Under the pieces are notes generated by a model that saw nothing but the letters and a program-made list of their open reading frames with translations, did no database searches and was not told the origin of the DNA. A DNA stretch of 9,269 bases from Aliarcobacter sp. (GTDB lineage Bacteria; Campylobacterota; Campylobacteria; Campylobacterales; Arcobacteraceae), in contig JALRJW010000192.1 in NCBI GenBank assembly GCA_023268955.1, positions 1 through 9,269 on the forward strand, written 5' to 3'. Within the stretch, counting starts at the first letter, position 1. Each line of letters begins with the position of its first letter. This document shows, in pieces, positions 1-6,156 of this stretch. A program made the translations under genes and the position numbers.

Positions 1-987
1 GGTGTTAAGCTTTATGTTAAAAGAGTATTTATCACTGATGAAGCAAAAGAGTTATTACCAACATATTTAAGATTTGTTAGAGGTATTATTGATTCTGAAG
101 ATTTACCTTTAAATGTAAGTAGAGAAATTTTACAAGAAAATAGAATCTTAGCAAATATCAAACAATCATCTGTAAAGAAAATTTTAGGTGAAATTAAAAA
201 ACTTTCTAAAGATGAAGAGAAATATGCTGAATTTACAAAAGAGTACACAAGACCTTTAAAAGAGGGTGCTTACCAAGATTTCACAAATAAAGAGATGATT
301 TTAGAGTTATTAAGATTTAAATCTACAAAAACAGAAATCGGTGCTACAACTTCTTTAGAAAAATATAAAGAAAATGCAAATACTGAACAAAAAGCTATTT
401 ACTTCTTAGTAGGTGAAAATGAAAAAGTATTAAGAAACTCTCCTTTACTTGAAGCATATAAGAAAAATGATATTGAAGTTTTAATCTTAGATGATAAAGA
501 AATCGATGAAATTGTAACTCCAATGTATGGGGCTTATAAAGAGTGGGAATTTAAAGATATTACTTCATGTGAAGCTCCAAAAGTAGAGCAAAGTGAAGAA
601 GAGAAAAAAGAAGTTGAAGAGAAATTTGAATCAATTACTAAAAAAATCAAAAATATCTTAGGTGAAGCGGTAAGTGATGTAAGAGTTACAAATAGGTTAT
701 CTGAATCTCCATCTTGTGTAGTTAAAGATGCAGGTGATGCACAAATGGCTCAAATGATGCAAATGATGAGAGCAATGGGTCAAAGCATGCCTGAATCAGC
801 TCCAATTTTAGAGATTAATCCAGAACATGAAATCGTTAAAAAATTAAATGGTTGTCCTGATGATGATATGATTTCTGATGTTTCATGGGTATTGTTAGAC
901 CAAGCAAAATTATCTGAGGGTATGGATGTAAGTGATGTTATATCTTTTGCTCAAAGATTAAACAGAATTACTGCAAAGGCTTTATAA
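1..987 (+). CDS. htpG: HtpG (Hsp90 family) molecular chaperone, C-terminal half; 5' end outside window
   Basis: Cytosolic ATP-dependent chaperone that works as a homodimer and remodels client proteins. The frame is open from base 1, so the N-terminal ATPase domain and start lie off the left edge. The 328 residues seen (family length is a little over 600) hold the end of the middle domain, with the Hsp90 hallmark SEDLPLNVSRE at fragment residues 32-42, and then the C-terminal dimerisation domain. An acidic, Glu/Lys-rich stretch (about 195-220) precedes the C-terminal domain. A methionine-rich amphipathic segment, MAQMMQMMRAMGQSM (about 249-263), followed by EINPEHEIVKKL, sits where E. coli HtpG carries its exposed client-binding helix. 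The reading frame is intact to TAA at 985-987. An internal ATG at 295 is not the start, since strong homology continues upstream of it. The next gene converges on it, so htpG is the last gene of its transcript. Confidence 0.97.
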   Translation, partial: GVKLYVKRVFITDEAKELLPTYLRFVRGIIDSEDLPLNVSREILQENRILANIKQSSVKKILGEIKKLSKDEEKYAEFTKEYTRPLKEGAYQDFTNKEMILELLRFKSTKTEIGATTSLEKYKENANTEQKAIYFLVGENEKVLRNSPLLEAYKKNDIEVLILDDKEIDEIVTPMYGAYKEWEFKDITSCEAPKVEQSEEEKKEVEEKFESITKKIKNILGEAVSDVRVTNRLSESPSCVVKDAGDAQMAQMMQMMRAMGQSMPESAPILEINPEHEIVKKLNGCPDDDMISDVSWVLLDQAKLSEGMDVSDVISFAQRLNRITAKAL

Positions 988-999
988 AAAGCTTTTGCA
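972..999 (+). terminator. Hairpin over the htpG stop codon, possible terminator
   Basis: A 12-bp stem pairs 972-983 with 988-999: T-A, then GCAAAGGCTTT with AAAGCTTTTGC, including one G-U pair. The four-base loop ATAA contains the htpG stop codon. It is by far the strongest hairpin at this gene border. However, no run of T follows on the + strand (the next bases are AAATTAACAAAATAAGG), and none follows on the - strand either. It may therefore act as a 3' end protecting or processing structure rather than a classical intrinsic terminator. Confidence 0.4.
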
Positions 1000-1023
1000 A
1001 AATTAACAAAATAAGGTTAGATG

Positions 1024-1039
1024 AAAACTAATTAGTTTT
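1024..1039. terminator. 16-bp perfect palindrome between convergent genes, weak bidirectional terminator candidate
   Basis: The bases AAAACTAATTAGTTTT form a perfect palindrome. On the + strand they run into two more T, giving TTTTTT at 1036-1041, and the - strand copy ends in TTTT. The palindrome covers the stop codon (TAG, 1028-1030 on the - strand) of the leftward small gene. Only one G-C pair per arm makes the RNA hairpin weak. The position between two converging transcripts is what suggests a terminator role. Confidence 0.3.
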
Positions 1040-1504
1040 TTCTAGCTCTTTTAGTGAGTTTAAAATTTGTTGGGCTAGGTCATCTGTGATGACTAAAGCC
1101 CATTTTTTATTTATGCTATCTATATTTTCATTATGAATATTTTTCATCTCAATATCAAAAAAAACATCATCATTTATCGAGTTTAATGTATCTTCAATAT
1201 CTATAATCTCATTTTTAATTAGGTCTAAATGCTCATTTGCAAAATATTGTAAAGCATCCATACTAGCTTGTTTTTGCAATTCATTTGAAAAATCTAATTC
1301 TATTTCATCATCATTTTCAACAGATTGAATATCTTTTAGCAATTCATAAATAGAGCCTAATGCTAATGAAAAATCAATTTCAAAGCTTAGATTTTTAGTG
1401 TCAGTTAAGTGGATTAGTTTGCCAAGGGCGATTTGATAATATGATTCATACAAAGAGAGATTTTTTATAATTCTCTGCTTTGTAAATTGGTTAAATATAT
1501 CCAT
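1028..1504 (-). CDS. Small acidic cytosolic protein of unknown function, coupled to the chemoreceptor gene
   Basis: I do not recognise this family. The protein has 158 residues, no signal peptide and no membrane segment. It looks mostly helical and is strongly acidic in the middle (for example VENDDEIELDF at about 62-72 and EIIDIEDTLNSINDD at about 99-113). I chose the ATG at 1504 (MDIFNQF). The open frame extends nine codons further to ATGATGATG inside the end of the chemoreceptor gene, but those codons overlap that gene. GGGAAAG lies about 10 bases before the 1504 start. The gene begins one base after the chemoreceptor stop codon, so it is almost certainly co-transcribed and translationally coupled. 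This suggests, without proving, a role linked to that receptor, perhaps as a cytosolic partner. It could equally be an unrelated passenger. Confidence 0.8.
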   Translation of the reverse strand: MDIFNQFTKQRIIKNLSLYESYYQIALGKLIHLTDTKNLSFEIDFSLALGSIYELLKDIQSVENDDEIELDFSNELQKQASMDALQYFANEHLDLIKNEIIDIEDTLNSINDDVFFDIEMKNIHNENIDSINKKWALVITDDLAQQILNSLKELEKTN

Positions 1505-1505
1505 T

Positions 1506-4208
1506 TTAGAAACTTTCCCATTCATCATCATCTTTTATTGTAGCTTCAATGATTTTTGCTTCTATTTTAGGAGGTTTAATTTCTGTTTTAACAGAATTAG
1601 TATTTTTTTGTTCTTCTATTTTTCCAGTTTTAGTTGATTTTTGAATGTTTATACTATTTGAAGTAAAAGTTAAAGACATCTCTTTTTCTATTTTTTCATA
1701 AGTAATTGCATCTTTACCAATGAATATTTTTTCATTTGCATCTTTTACAATATCTTTAGAAATTACATCTGTTTTAAGAGCTATATCTTTTGTATCTCTT
1801 GCAATCATAGCATTTCTTTGAGTTTGAGAATCTAGTTGATTTATTGCTTGATTAATTTGATTAATACCTTGTTCTTGCTCTTTAGAGGCTATTGAAACGC
1901 CATTTATTGCTTCAATAGTATCATTTATATCATTACTTAAATCCGAATAACCAGAAATCATCTCTTTTGCTATATCTTTACCTTCATTGGCTTTATTTGT
2001 AGCAATTTCAACAATATTTTTGATTTCCTTAGCAGCTTCAGCTGATCTATTTGCTAAGTTTCTAACTTCTTGTGCAACAACAGCAAAACCTTTACCAGCT
2101 TCACCAGCAGTTGCTGCTTCAACAGCTGCATTAAGTGAAAGAATATTTGTTTGGAAAGCGATTTGATCAATAACTGTAATAGCATCATTTATAGATTGAA
2201 CTTGAGTATCTATATCTTCCATTGCTGTAGTTGTTTTACTTGCTAAGTTTTCACCTGTTTTAACTTTTGAAGTTAAATTATTTGCCAAAGTAGACATTTT
2301 GTCAACATTTTTATTGTTTTCTCTAATGTTTCCTGTTATTTGATCTAATGTAGCCGCTGTTTCTTCAATAGATGCTGCTGCATCTTCAGAGTTTTTACTT
2401 AAAACTTCAACACTATCTAGAAGTTTATCAGAACTGATATCCATCATAATACCATTCTTCTTGTTTTCTAATAACATTTTTGTAACTGAATCTCCTAAAG
2501 AATTTACACCTTTAGATAGTTTTAGTAAATGCTCTTTTAATCCATTTTCATCAACTTTATTTGCATAGTTATATTGAGAATATTGCTCTAAAATATTTAA
2601 AATATTTGCAATATTTTTCTCTAAATTATCAGCCATTTTATTTAAAACTGTTTTTAAATCATTCAACGCAGTGTTTGTTGTTTGGATATTAATTCTTTGT
2701 TTTAAGTCACCTTGTTCAAATTCACCTAAAACTTCAACTGTTTGATTTAAGAAATTTTTATCATTTTCGAGTTTAACTTCAATCAATTCAATATTTTTAT
2801 TTACTGAAATTGCCATATTCCCGATTTCATCTTGATTTTTTATATCTAATTTTTTAACATTTTTAACTTCATTGTTTAAATACTTAAAGAAATTTGATAA
2901 TCCTTCTTCAAAATCTCTTAATGGATATAAAATATTTTTATTTAAAATTATAATAGCAATGAATGATATAATTATCAAAATTACAAGGGAAATTATTCCT
3001 AAAATCAAATTTAAATCTTTCACATCTTGGATAGCTTCATTTTTTTCCATTTGTGAAATTACAGCATATTTAGTTCCAAATAAATCTAAAGGTAAATAAG
3101 AACTTAAAAATGTTTTATTATTATAATCAAATATTATTTCTCCTGATTGACCTTCAATTGCTTTTTTTACATCAGGTGTTTCTACTTTTAACAGTTTAAT
3201 AGTAGTCTTTGCATTTTTAATAGTCTCATCATTAAGTGTTTCAATAAATCTAGAATTATTTCTTAATGTATAATCATCTCCTACAAGAAAACTATTACCT
3301 GTAATTCCTAGTCCTGACTCTTTGAATTTTCCTTCAAAATTCATAATTTTATCTATTTGATTAATAGGAAATTGAATAATTAAATTTCCAATTCTAGTAT
3401 CTTTCCTAAAAACAGGAGTTGCAATAAATGCGGCAGGAGTATTATAACTTGGTTCATATGGCTCAAAATCAGAGAAAGATACTTTTCCTTTTTCTAAATT
3501 ATAAGCTTCGTTATTAACTTTTGCGATACCTGTATTTGAATATGGCCCAGTTTTCAAATTTGTAGCATAATCTTTTTCTTTAAAAGTACTATAAACAATA
3601 TCCCCATTTAAATCAGTAAGAAAAATATCATATAATCCAAACTTTTCCAAAATTGTATTAAATGTTGGATGGAATTTTTCATGATTTAAAGTATAGGTTG
3701 AGACATATGAATTTGAAGAAATCATAGCGTTCTTCTCACCAATCTTTGCATCATTTGCAAGAATGTAAATATATTGCGCAATTAGGCCATTGTTAGATGT
3801 AGGTAAATATTTTACAGTCTCTTTTTTTTCATTGATTCCATTTAATTTGAAATTTATATCGTTAACATAAAATTCATCATAATGTTTTAATAATGAATTT
3901 TTGATATCATCAATATTTATTTCATTTGAAGTTTCACTTTCAATTTTGTCAAAAAATCTACCAAAATAATATAATGCATCAGCTGTGCTAATAGTATTTG
4001 CAGTTGATATAATCAAATTTTCTATACTTTTAAAATAGTCACTTATGTGCTGATTTTTAGAAACGGTAATGGATCTTAATTGATCTAATTTTTCTTTTTC
4101 AATTTTTTGAGTATTTTTAACAATACTTACACTAATTAGTATTGCAGTTAAAAGAACTAAACTCAATATCACTAATCCAACAAGTTTGTTTTTTATAGAT
4201 AAGTTCAT
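1506..4208 (-). CDS. Methyl-accepting chemotaxis protein with Cache-like periplasmic sensor and C-terminal CheR/CheB tether motif
   Basis: Inner-membrane chemoreceptor that passes a ligand signal to CheA/CheW. The order is: cytoplasmic stub and first membrane helix (about 8-29); a large periplasmic domain (about 30-398) with the Cache-like strand DIFLTDLNGDIVYST (194-208) and NLKTGPYSNTG just after it, which fits a double-Cache fold; second membrane helix (399-422); a HAMP region, then about 100 residues with HAMP-like repeats (EQGDLKQRI at 498-506 and LNDLKTVLNKMADNLE at 515-530); and the signalling hairpin, whose tip is QTNILSLNAAVEAATAGEAG (686-705) followed by KGFAVVAQEVRNLA. After the second signalling helix comes a linker of about 60 residues rich in Lys, Pro and Glu, ending in EWESF. 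Start ATG at 4206-4208 has AAGGAAA just upstream (4212-4218). The ligand cannot be told from sequence. At 900 residues it is on the long side for the family because of the large sensor and the extra HAMP-like part. Confidence 0.96.
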   Translation of the reverse strand: MNLSIKNKLVGLVILSLVLLTAILISVSIVKNTQKIEKEKLDQLRSITVSKNQHISDYFKSIENLIISTANTISTADALYYFGRFFDKIESETSNEINIDDIKNSLLKHYDEFYVNDINFKLNGINEKKETVKYLPTSNNGLIAQYIYILANDAKIGEKNAMISSNSYVSTYTLNHEKFHPTFNTILEKFGLYDIFLTDLNGDIVYSTFKEKDYATNLKTGPYSNTGIAKVNNEAYNLEKGKVSFSDFEPYEPSYNTPAAFIATPVFRKDTRIGNLIIQFPINQIDKIMNFEGKFKESGLGITGNSFLVGDDYTLRNNSRFIETLNDETIKNAKTTIKLLKVETPDVKKAIEGQSGEIIFDYNNKTFLSSYLPLDLFGTKYAVISQMEKNEAIQDVKDLNLILGIISLVILIIISFIAIIILNKNILYPLRDFEEGLSNFFKYLNNEVKNVKKLDIKNQDEIGNMAISVNKNIELIEVKLENDKNFLNQTVEVLGEFEQGDLKQRINIQTTNTALNDLKTVLNKMADNLEKNIANILNILEQYSQYNYANKVDENGLKEHLLKLSKGVNSLGDSVTKMLLENKKNGIMMDISSDKLLDSVEVLSKNSEDAAASIEETAATLDQITGNIRENNKNVDKMSTLANNLTSKVKTGENLASKTTTAMEDIDTQVQSINDAITVIDQIAFQTNILSLNAAVEAATAGEAGKGFAVVAQEVRNLANRSAEAAKEIKNIVEIATNKANEGKDIAKEMISGYSDLSNDINDTIEAINGVSIASKEQEQGINQINQAINQLDSQTQRNAMIARDTKDIALKTDVISKDIVKDANEKIFIGKDAITYEKIEKEMSLTFTSNSINIQKSTKTGKIEEQKNTNSVKTEIKPPKIEAKIIEATIKDDDEWESF

Positions 4209-4229
4209 ATTTTTCCTTGTTTTGTTAAG

Positions 4230-4242
4230 AATAAGACTTATT
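4230..4242. repeat. Inverted repeat AATAAG-A-CTTATT in the divergent promoter region
   Basis: Two perfect 6-base arms are separated by one base. The repeat overlaps the edge of the candidate chemoreceptor -10 box and its expected transcription start. That is a good place for a repressor to bind, but in sequence this AT-rich a chance 6+6 repeat is not rare. No regulator gene is next to it. Confidence 0.3.
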
Positions 4243-4245
4243 ATA
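4240..4245 (-). promoter_or_regulatory. Candidate -10 box for the chemoreceptor gene
   Basis: On the - strand this reads TATAAT, preceded by TTTAG. It lies about 32 bases before the ATG, which would give a leader of roughly 25 bases containing the AAGGAAA ribosome site. A second TATAAT occurs at 4251-4256 on the same strand and could serve instead. Neither has a clear -35 box, which is normal for sigma-70 promoters in Campylobacterota. I saw no convincing sigma-28 or sigma-54 motif. Confidence 0.45.
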
Positions 4246-4252
4246 CTAAAAT

Positions 4253-4258
4253 TATAAA
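4253..4258 (+). promoter_or_regulatory. Candidate -10 box for the rightward pxp unit
   Basis: TATAAA, within TTATAAATAAT, is the best -10-like string on the + strand in the 83-base divergent gap. It lies about 40 bases before the TTG start region of the first gene and partly shares bases with the opposing promoter. TAAAAT at 4247-4252 is an alternative. The AT richness makes the exact choice unsafe. Confidence 0.3.
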
Positions 4259-4291
4259 TAATTTTTATTAAACGATGTAACTAAAGGATGA

Positions 4292-4726
4292 TTGTTGAAT
4301 TTAACCTATTTAATAAGGGATTATTTTATTAAATTTAAAAATGAAATACCGCAAATTGATGAAATAATAAATACTAATAATGAATTAAATGATTTATACT
4401 CTTTGGTTGTTGGCGATGAATTTACAAAAACAATTCAAGAAAATATCTTACTAATATATGGATACTCTTTTAGGTTAGAAAATCTTGATCAAAGATTATT
4501 CTACACTTTTAGCGAGGCAGTTAATTCAATAAATTTAGATAATCTTATGAAAAATCAAGATTCTTTAAAATTAAATTGTTATGTTTATCTTAGTGTAATT
4601 AAATTTATTTTAGATGAATACAATAAGCAAGAAGATAAAGAACTAATCAATAAAGCCATACTAAGATATAAGTCTATCGAAGAACAAAGATCAAAAGAAA
4701 ACAGATATCATGTATATCAAAGTTAA
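4292..4726 (+). CDS. Unknown small protein leading the 5-oxoprolinase operon, TTG start
   Basis: I do not recognise this family. It has about 143 residues, no membrane segment and no signal peptide. It looks helical, with mixed acidic and lysine-rich stretches and a basic tail (RYKSIEEQRSKENRYH). There is no ATG or GTG near the front of the frame. Two TTG codons stand in a row at 4292 and 4295. AAAGGA (4283-4288) is 6 bases from the second and 3 from the first, so 4295 is the more likely start, giving 143 residues. An ATG at 4288 is in another frame, whose product would be only about 14 residues. The stop codon is 9 bases before pxpA and overlaps its ribosome site, so the two are very probably co-transcribed and coupled. 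Any link to 5-oxoproline use is inference from position alone. Confidence 0.75.
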   Translation: MLNLTYLIRDYFIKFKNEIPQIDEIINTNNELNDLYSLVVGDEFTKTIQENILLIYGYSFRLENLDQRLFYTFSEAVNSINLDNLMKNQDSLKLNCYVYLSVIKFILDEYNKQEDKELINKAILRYKSIEEQRSKENRYHVYQS

Positions 4727-4729
4727 GGG
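4725..4729 (+). promoter_or_regulatory. Ribosome binding site of pxpA inside the upstream stop codon
   Basis: AAGGG sits 6 bases before the pxpA ATG and uses the last two bases of the TAA that ends the upstream gene. A ribosome finishing the upstream gene would therefore stand on this site, which supports coupled translation. Confidence 0.6.
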
Positions 4730-4735
4730 TCAATT

Positions 4736-5470
4736 ATGAAAATATACTTAAACTGCGACATGGGTGAGAGTTTTGGCATCTATAAAATGGGTATAGATGA
4801 AGAGATTATTTCTTATGTTGATATGGCAAATCTAGCTTGTGGATTTCATGCTAGTGATAGTTTAAATATGAATAGAAGTGTAAAACTTGTAAGCGAACAT
4901 CAAAAATTAATAGGTGCTCATCCTTCTTATCAAGATTTAGTAGGTTTTGGAAGAAGAAGTATGGTTTGTTCTTTAGAAGAAATTATGTCAAAGGTTTTAT
5001 ATCAATTAGGAGCTTTAAATGCCTTTTGTAAAGTTTATAAAACAAATATTTCTTATGTGAAACCCCATGGGGCTTTGTATAATGATATGATGAAAGATGA
5101 AAATATTTTCAAAGCTATTTTAAAAGCTGTATCTTCTTTTGATAAAAATATTAGATTAATGGTTTTATCAAGCTCAAAAAATGATATGTACAAACATATT
5201 GCTTTATCTTATGGCATTGATTTAATATTTGAGCTTTTTGCTGATAGAAACTACACAGATGATGGATTTTTGGTTTCGAGAAACAAAGAAAATGCTGTAA
5301 TTCATGATGATTTAGATGTTTTAGATAGACTTGAAACACTAAAAAATCATGGATATATTTTAAGTGAAAATGGAAATAAACTTCACTTACCTGTGGATAG
5401 TGTTTGTATTCATGGGGATAATGAAAATGCTTTAGAGTTTGCAAAATTAGCCAGAAGAGTATTATCTTAA
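4736..5470 (+). CDS. pxpA: 5-oxoprolinase subunit PxpA (LamB/YcsF family)
   Basis: Subunit of the bacterial ATP-dependent 5-oxoprolinase PxpABC, which opens 5-oxoproline (pyroglutamate) to L-glutamate in the cytosol. The 244 residues match the usual family length and show its signatures in order: NCDMGES (6-12), ACGFHASD (34-41), GAHPSYQD (60-67) with FGRR (71-74), KPHGALYN (109-116), ELFADRNY (166-173) and CIHGDNENAL (224-233). The conserved Asp and His residues expected to line the metal and substrate site are present. Against E. coli PxpA as I recall it, small changes are DRGY to DRNY and LVPR to LVSR. Start ATG at 4736 gives the standard MKIxLNxDMGE opening. pxpB begins 2 bases after the stop. 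No transporter or regulator of the kind often found beside these genes is next to it here. Confidence 0.95.
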   Translation: MKIYLNCDMGESFGIYKMGIDEEIISYVDMANLACGFHASDSLNMNRSVKLVSEHQKLIGAHPSYQDLVGFGRRSMVCSLEEIMSKVLYQLGALNAFCKVYKTNISYVKPHGALYNDMMKDENIFKAILKAVSSFDKNIRLMVLSSSKNDMYKHIALSYGIDLIFELFADRNYTDDGFLVSRNKENAVIHDDLDVLDRLETLKNHGYILSENGNKLHLPVDSVCIHGDNENALEFAKLARRVLS

Positions 5471-5472
5471 TT

Positions 5473-6156
5473 ATGGAGTTTAGATTAGCTAGTGTTGATT
5501 CTTTTATAATCTATTTTGGAGATGAAATAGATAAAAAAATAAATCAAGAGGTTAAAAAAGCTTTTGCAGTTTTAAAAAAAAGTAGTTTAGATGGAATAAT
5601 TGAATTAGTGCCTTCATATTCAAGCCTATTTGTGACCTATGATATTTTTAAATATGAATATGATGAAATTACTCAAAAAGTAAAAGAGGTTTTAAAATCT
5701 AACAAAAACAGTGAAGTTTTTGAGTCAAAATTAGTTGAAATAGATGTTTACTATGGCCTTGAAGTTGGTTTTGATTTACATAGAATTAGTGAAATTAAAA
5801 ATATATCTATACCTGAAATTATAAGTATTCATTCATCTAAAATCTATGATGTTTATGCAATAGGATTTTTGCCTGCATTTGCTTATTTAGGAATTGTTGA
5901 TAAAAAAATTGCAACTAATAGATTAGAAAATCCAAGAACAAAAATACCCAAAAACTCAGTTGCCATAGCAAATACTCAAACAGCTATTTATCCTTTGGAT
6001 AGTCCTGGTGGTTGGAATATTATAGGCAGAACTTACCAAAATATTTTTGATAAAAAACATGAAAATTTATCTTTGATAAGTTTCAATGATAAAGTTAAAT
6101 TTAATCCCATAAGTAAAGATGAGTTTTTAAGTAAAGGTGGCATTCTTGAGTCTTGA
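5473..6156 (+). CDS. pxpB: 5-oxoprolinase subunit PxpB (KipI / CHD1 family)
   Basis: Partner of PxpC; with PxpA the two make up ATP-dependent 5-oxoprolinase. B. subtilis KipI, of the same family, was first described as an inhibitor of the sporulation kinase KinA, a role that makes no sense in this group. The 227 residues show the family plan: a diverse N-terminal half and a conserved C-terminal half with VYAIGFLPAFAYLG (127-140), NPRTKIPKNSVAIANTQTAIYP (153-174) and SPGGWNIIGRT (177-187). Several glycines usual in these motifs are replaced: PGF by PAF, KGS by KNS, and the two glycines of the GxQTG type string by N and A. The frame is intact and the core SPGGW is perfect, so I read it as a working but diverged member. 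The ATG lies 2 bases after the pxpA stop with no strong ribosome site of its own, so it is probably coupled. Its end overlaps pxpC. Confidence 0.92.
   Translation: MEFRLASVDSFIIYFGDEIDKKINQEVKKAFAVLKKSSLDGIIELVPSYSSLFVTYDIFKYEYDEITQKVKEVLKSNKNSEVFESKLVEIDVYYGLEVGFDLHRISEIKNISIPEIISIHSSKIYDVYAIGFLPAFAYLGIVDKKIATNRLENPRTKIPKNSVAIANTQTAIYPLDSPGGWNIIGRTYQNIFDKKHENLSLISFNDKVKFNPISKDEFLSKGGILES
6133..6140 (+). promoter_or_regulatory. Ribosome binding site that sets the pxpC start
   Basis: AAAGGTGG stands inside the last codons of pxpB. It is 5 bases before a TTG at 6146 and overlaps the alternative GTG at 6137, which favours the TTG as the true start of pxpC. Confidence 0.5.

Noticed and set aside
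12..248. Leftward 78-residue open frame
   Set aside because: It lies wholly antisense to conserved htpG coding sequence and looks like a shadow of it.
295..987. ATG at 295 as the start of a separate 230-residue gene
   Set aside because: The same frame is open from base 1 and translates to unmistakable Hsp90 middle-domain sequence (SEDLPLNVSRE), so 295 is an internal methionine of htpG.
1504..1531. Upstream ATG triplet (ATGATGATG) as start of the small acidic protein
   Set aside because: It would overlap the chemoreceptor's conserved tail codons and has no better ribosome site; the ATG at 1504 gives a clean junction.
4247..4278. Possible sigma-28 (flagellar) promoter: TAAAATTA then AACGATGT on the + strand
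   Set aside because: The spacer is 16 bases rather than about 11, and the start point would fall on top of the ribosome site of the next gene. It also points away from the chemoreceptor, the gene that would be expected to use sigma-28.
5151..5444. Leftward 97-residue open frame rich in His and Tyr
   Set aside because: Antisense to pxpA codons; the odd composition is what reverse-strand reading of AT-rich coding DNA gives. The same holds for leftward frames at 6453-6662 and 8041-8286 and the rightward one at 2872-3099.
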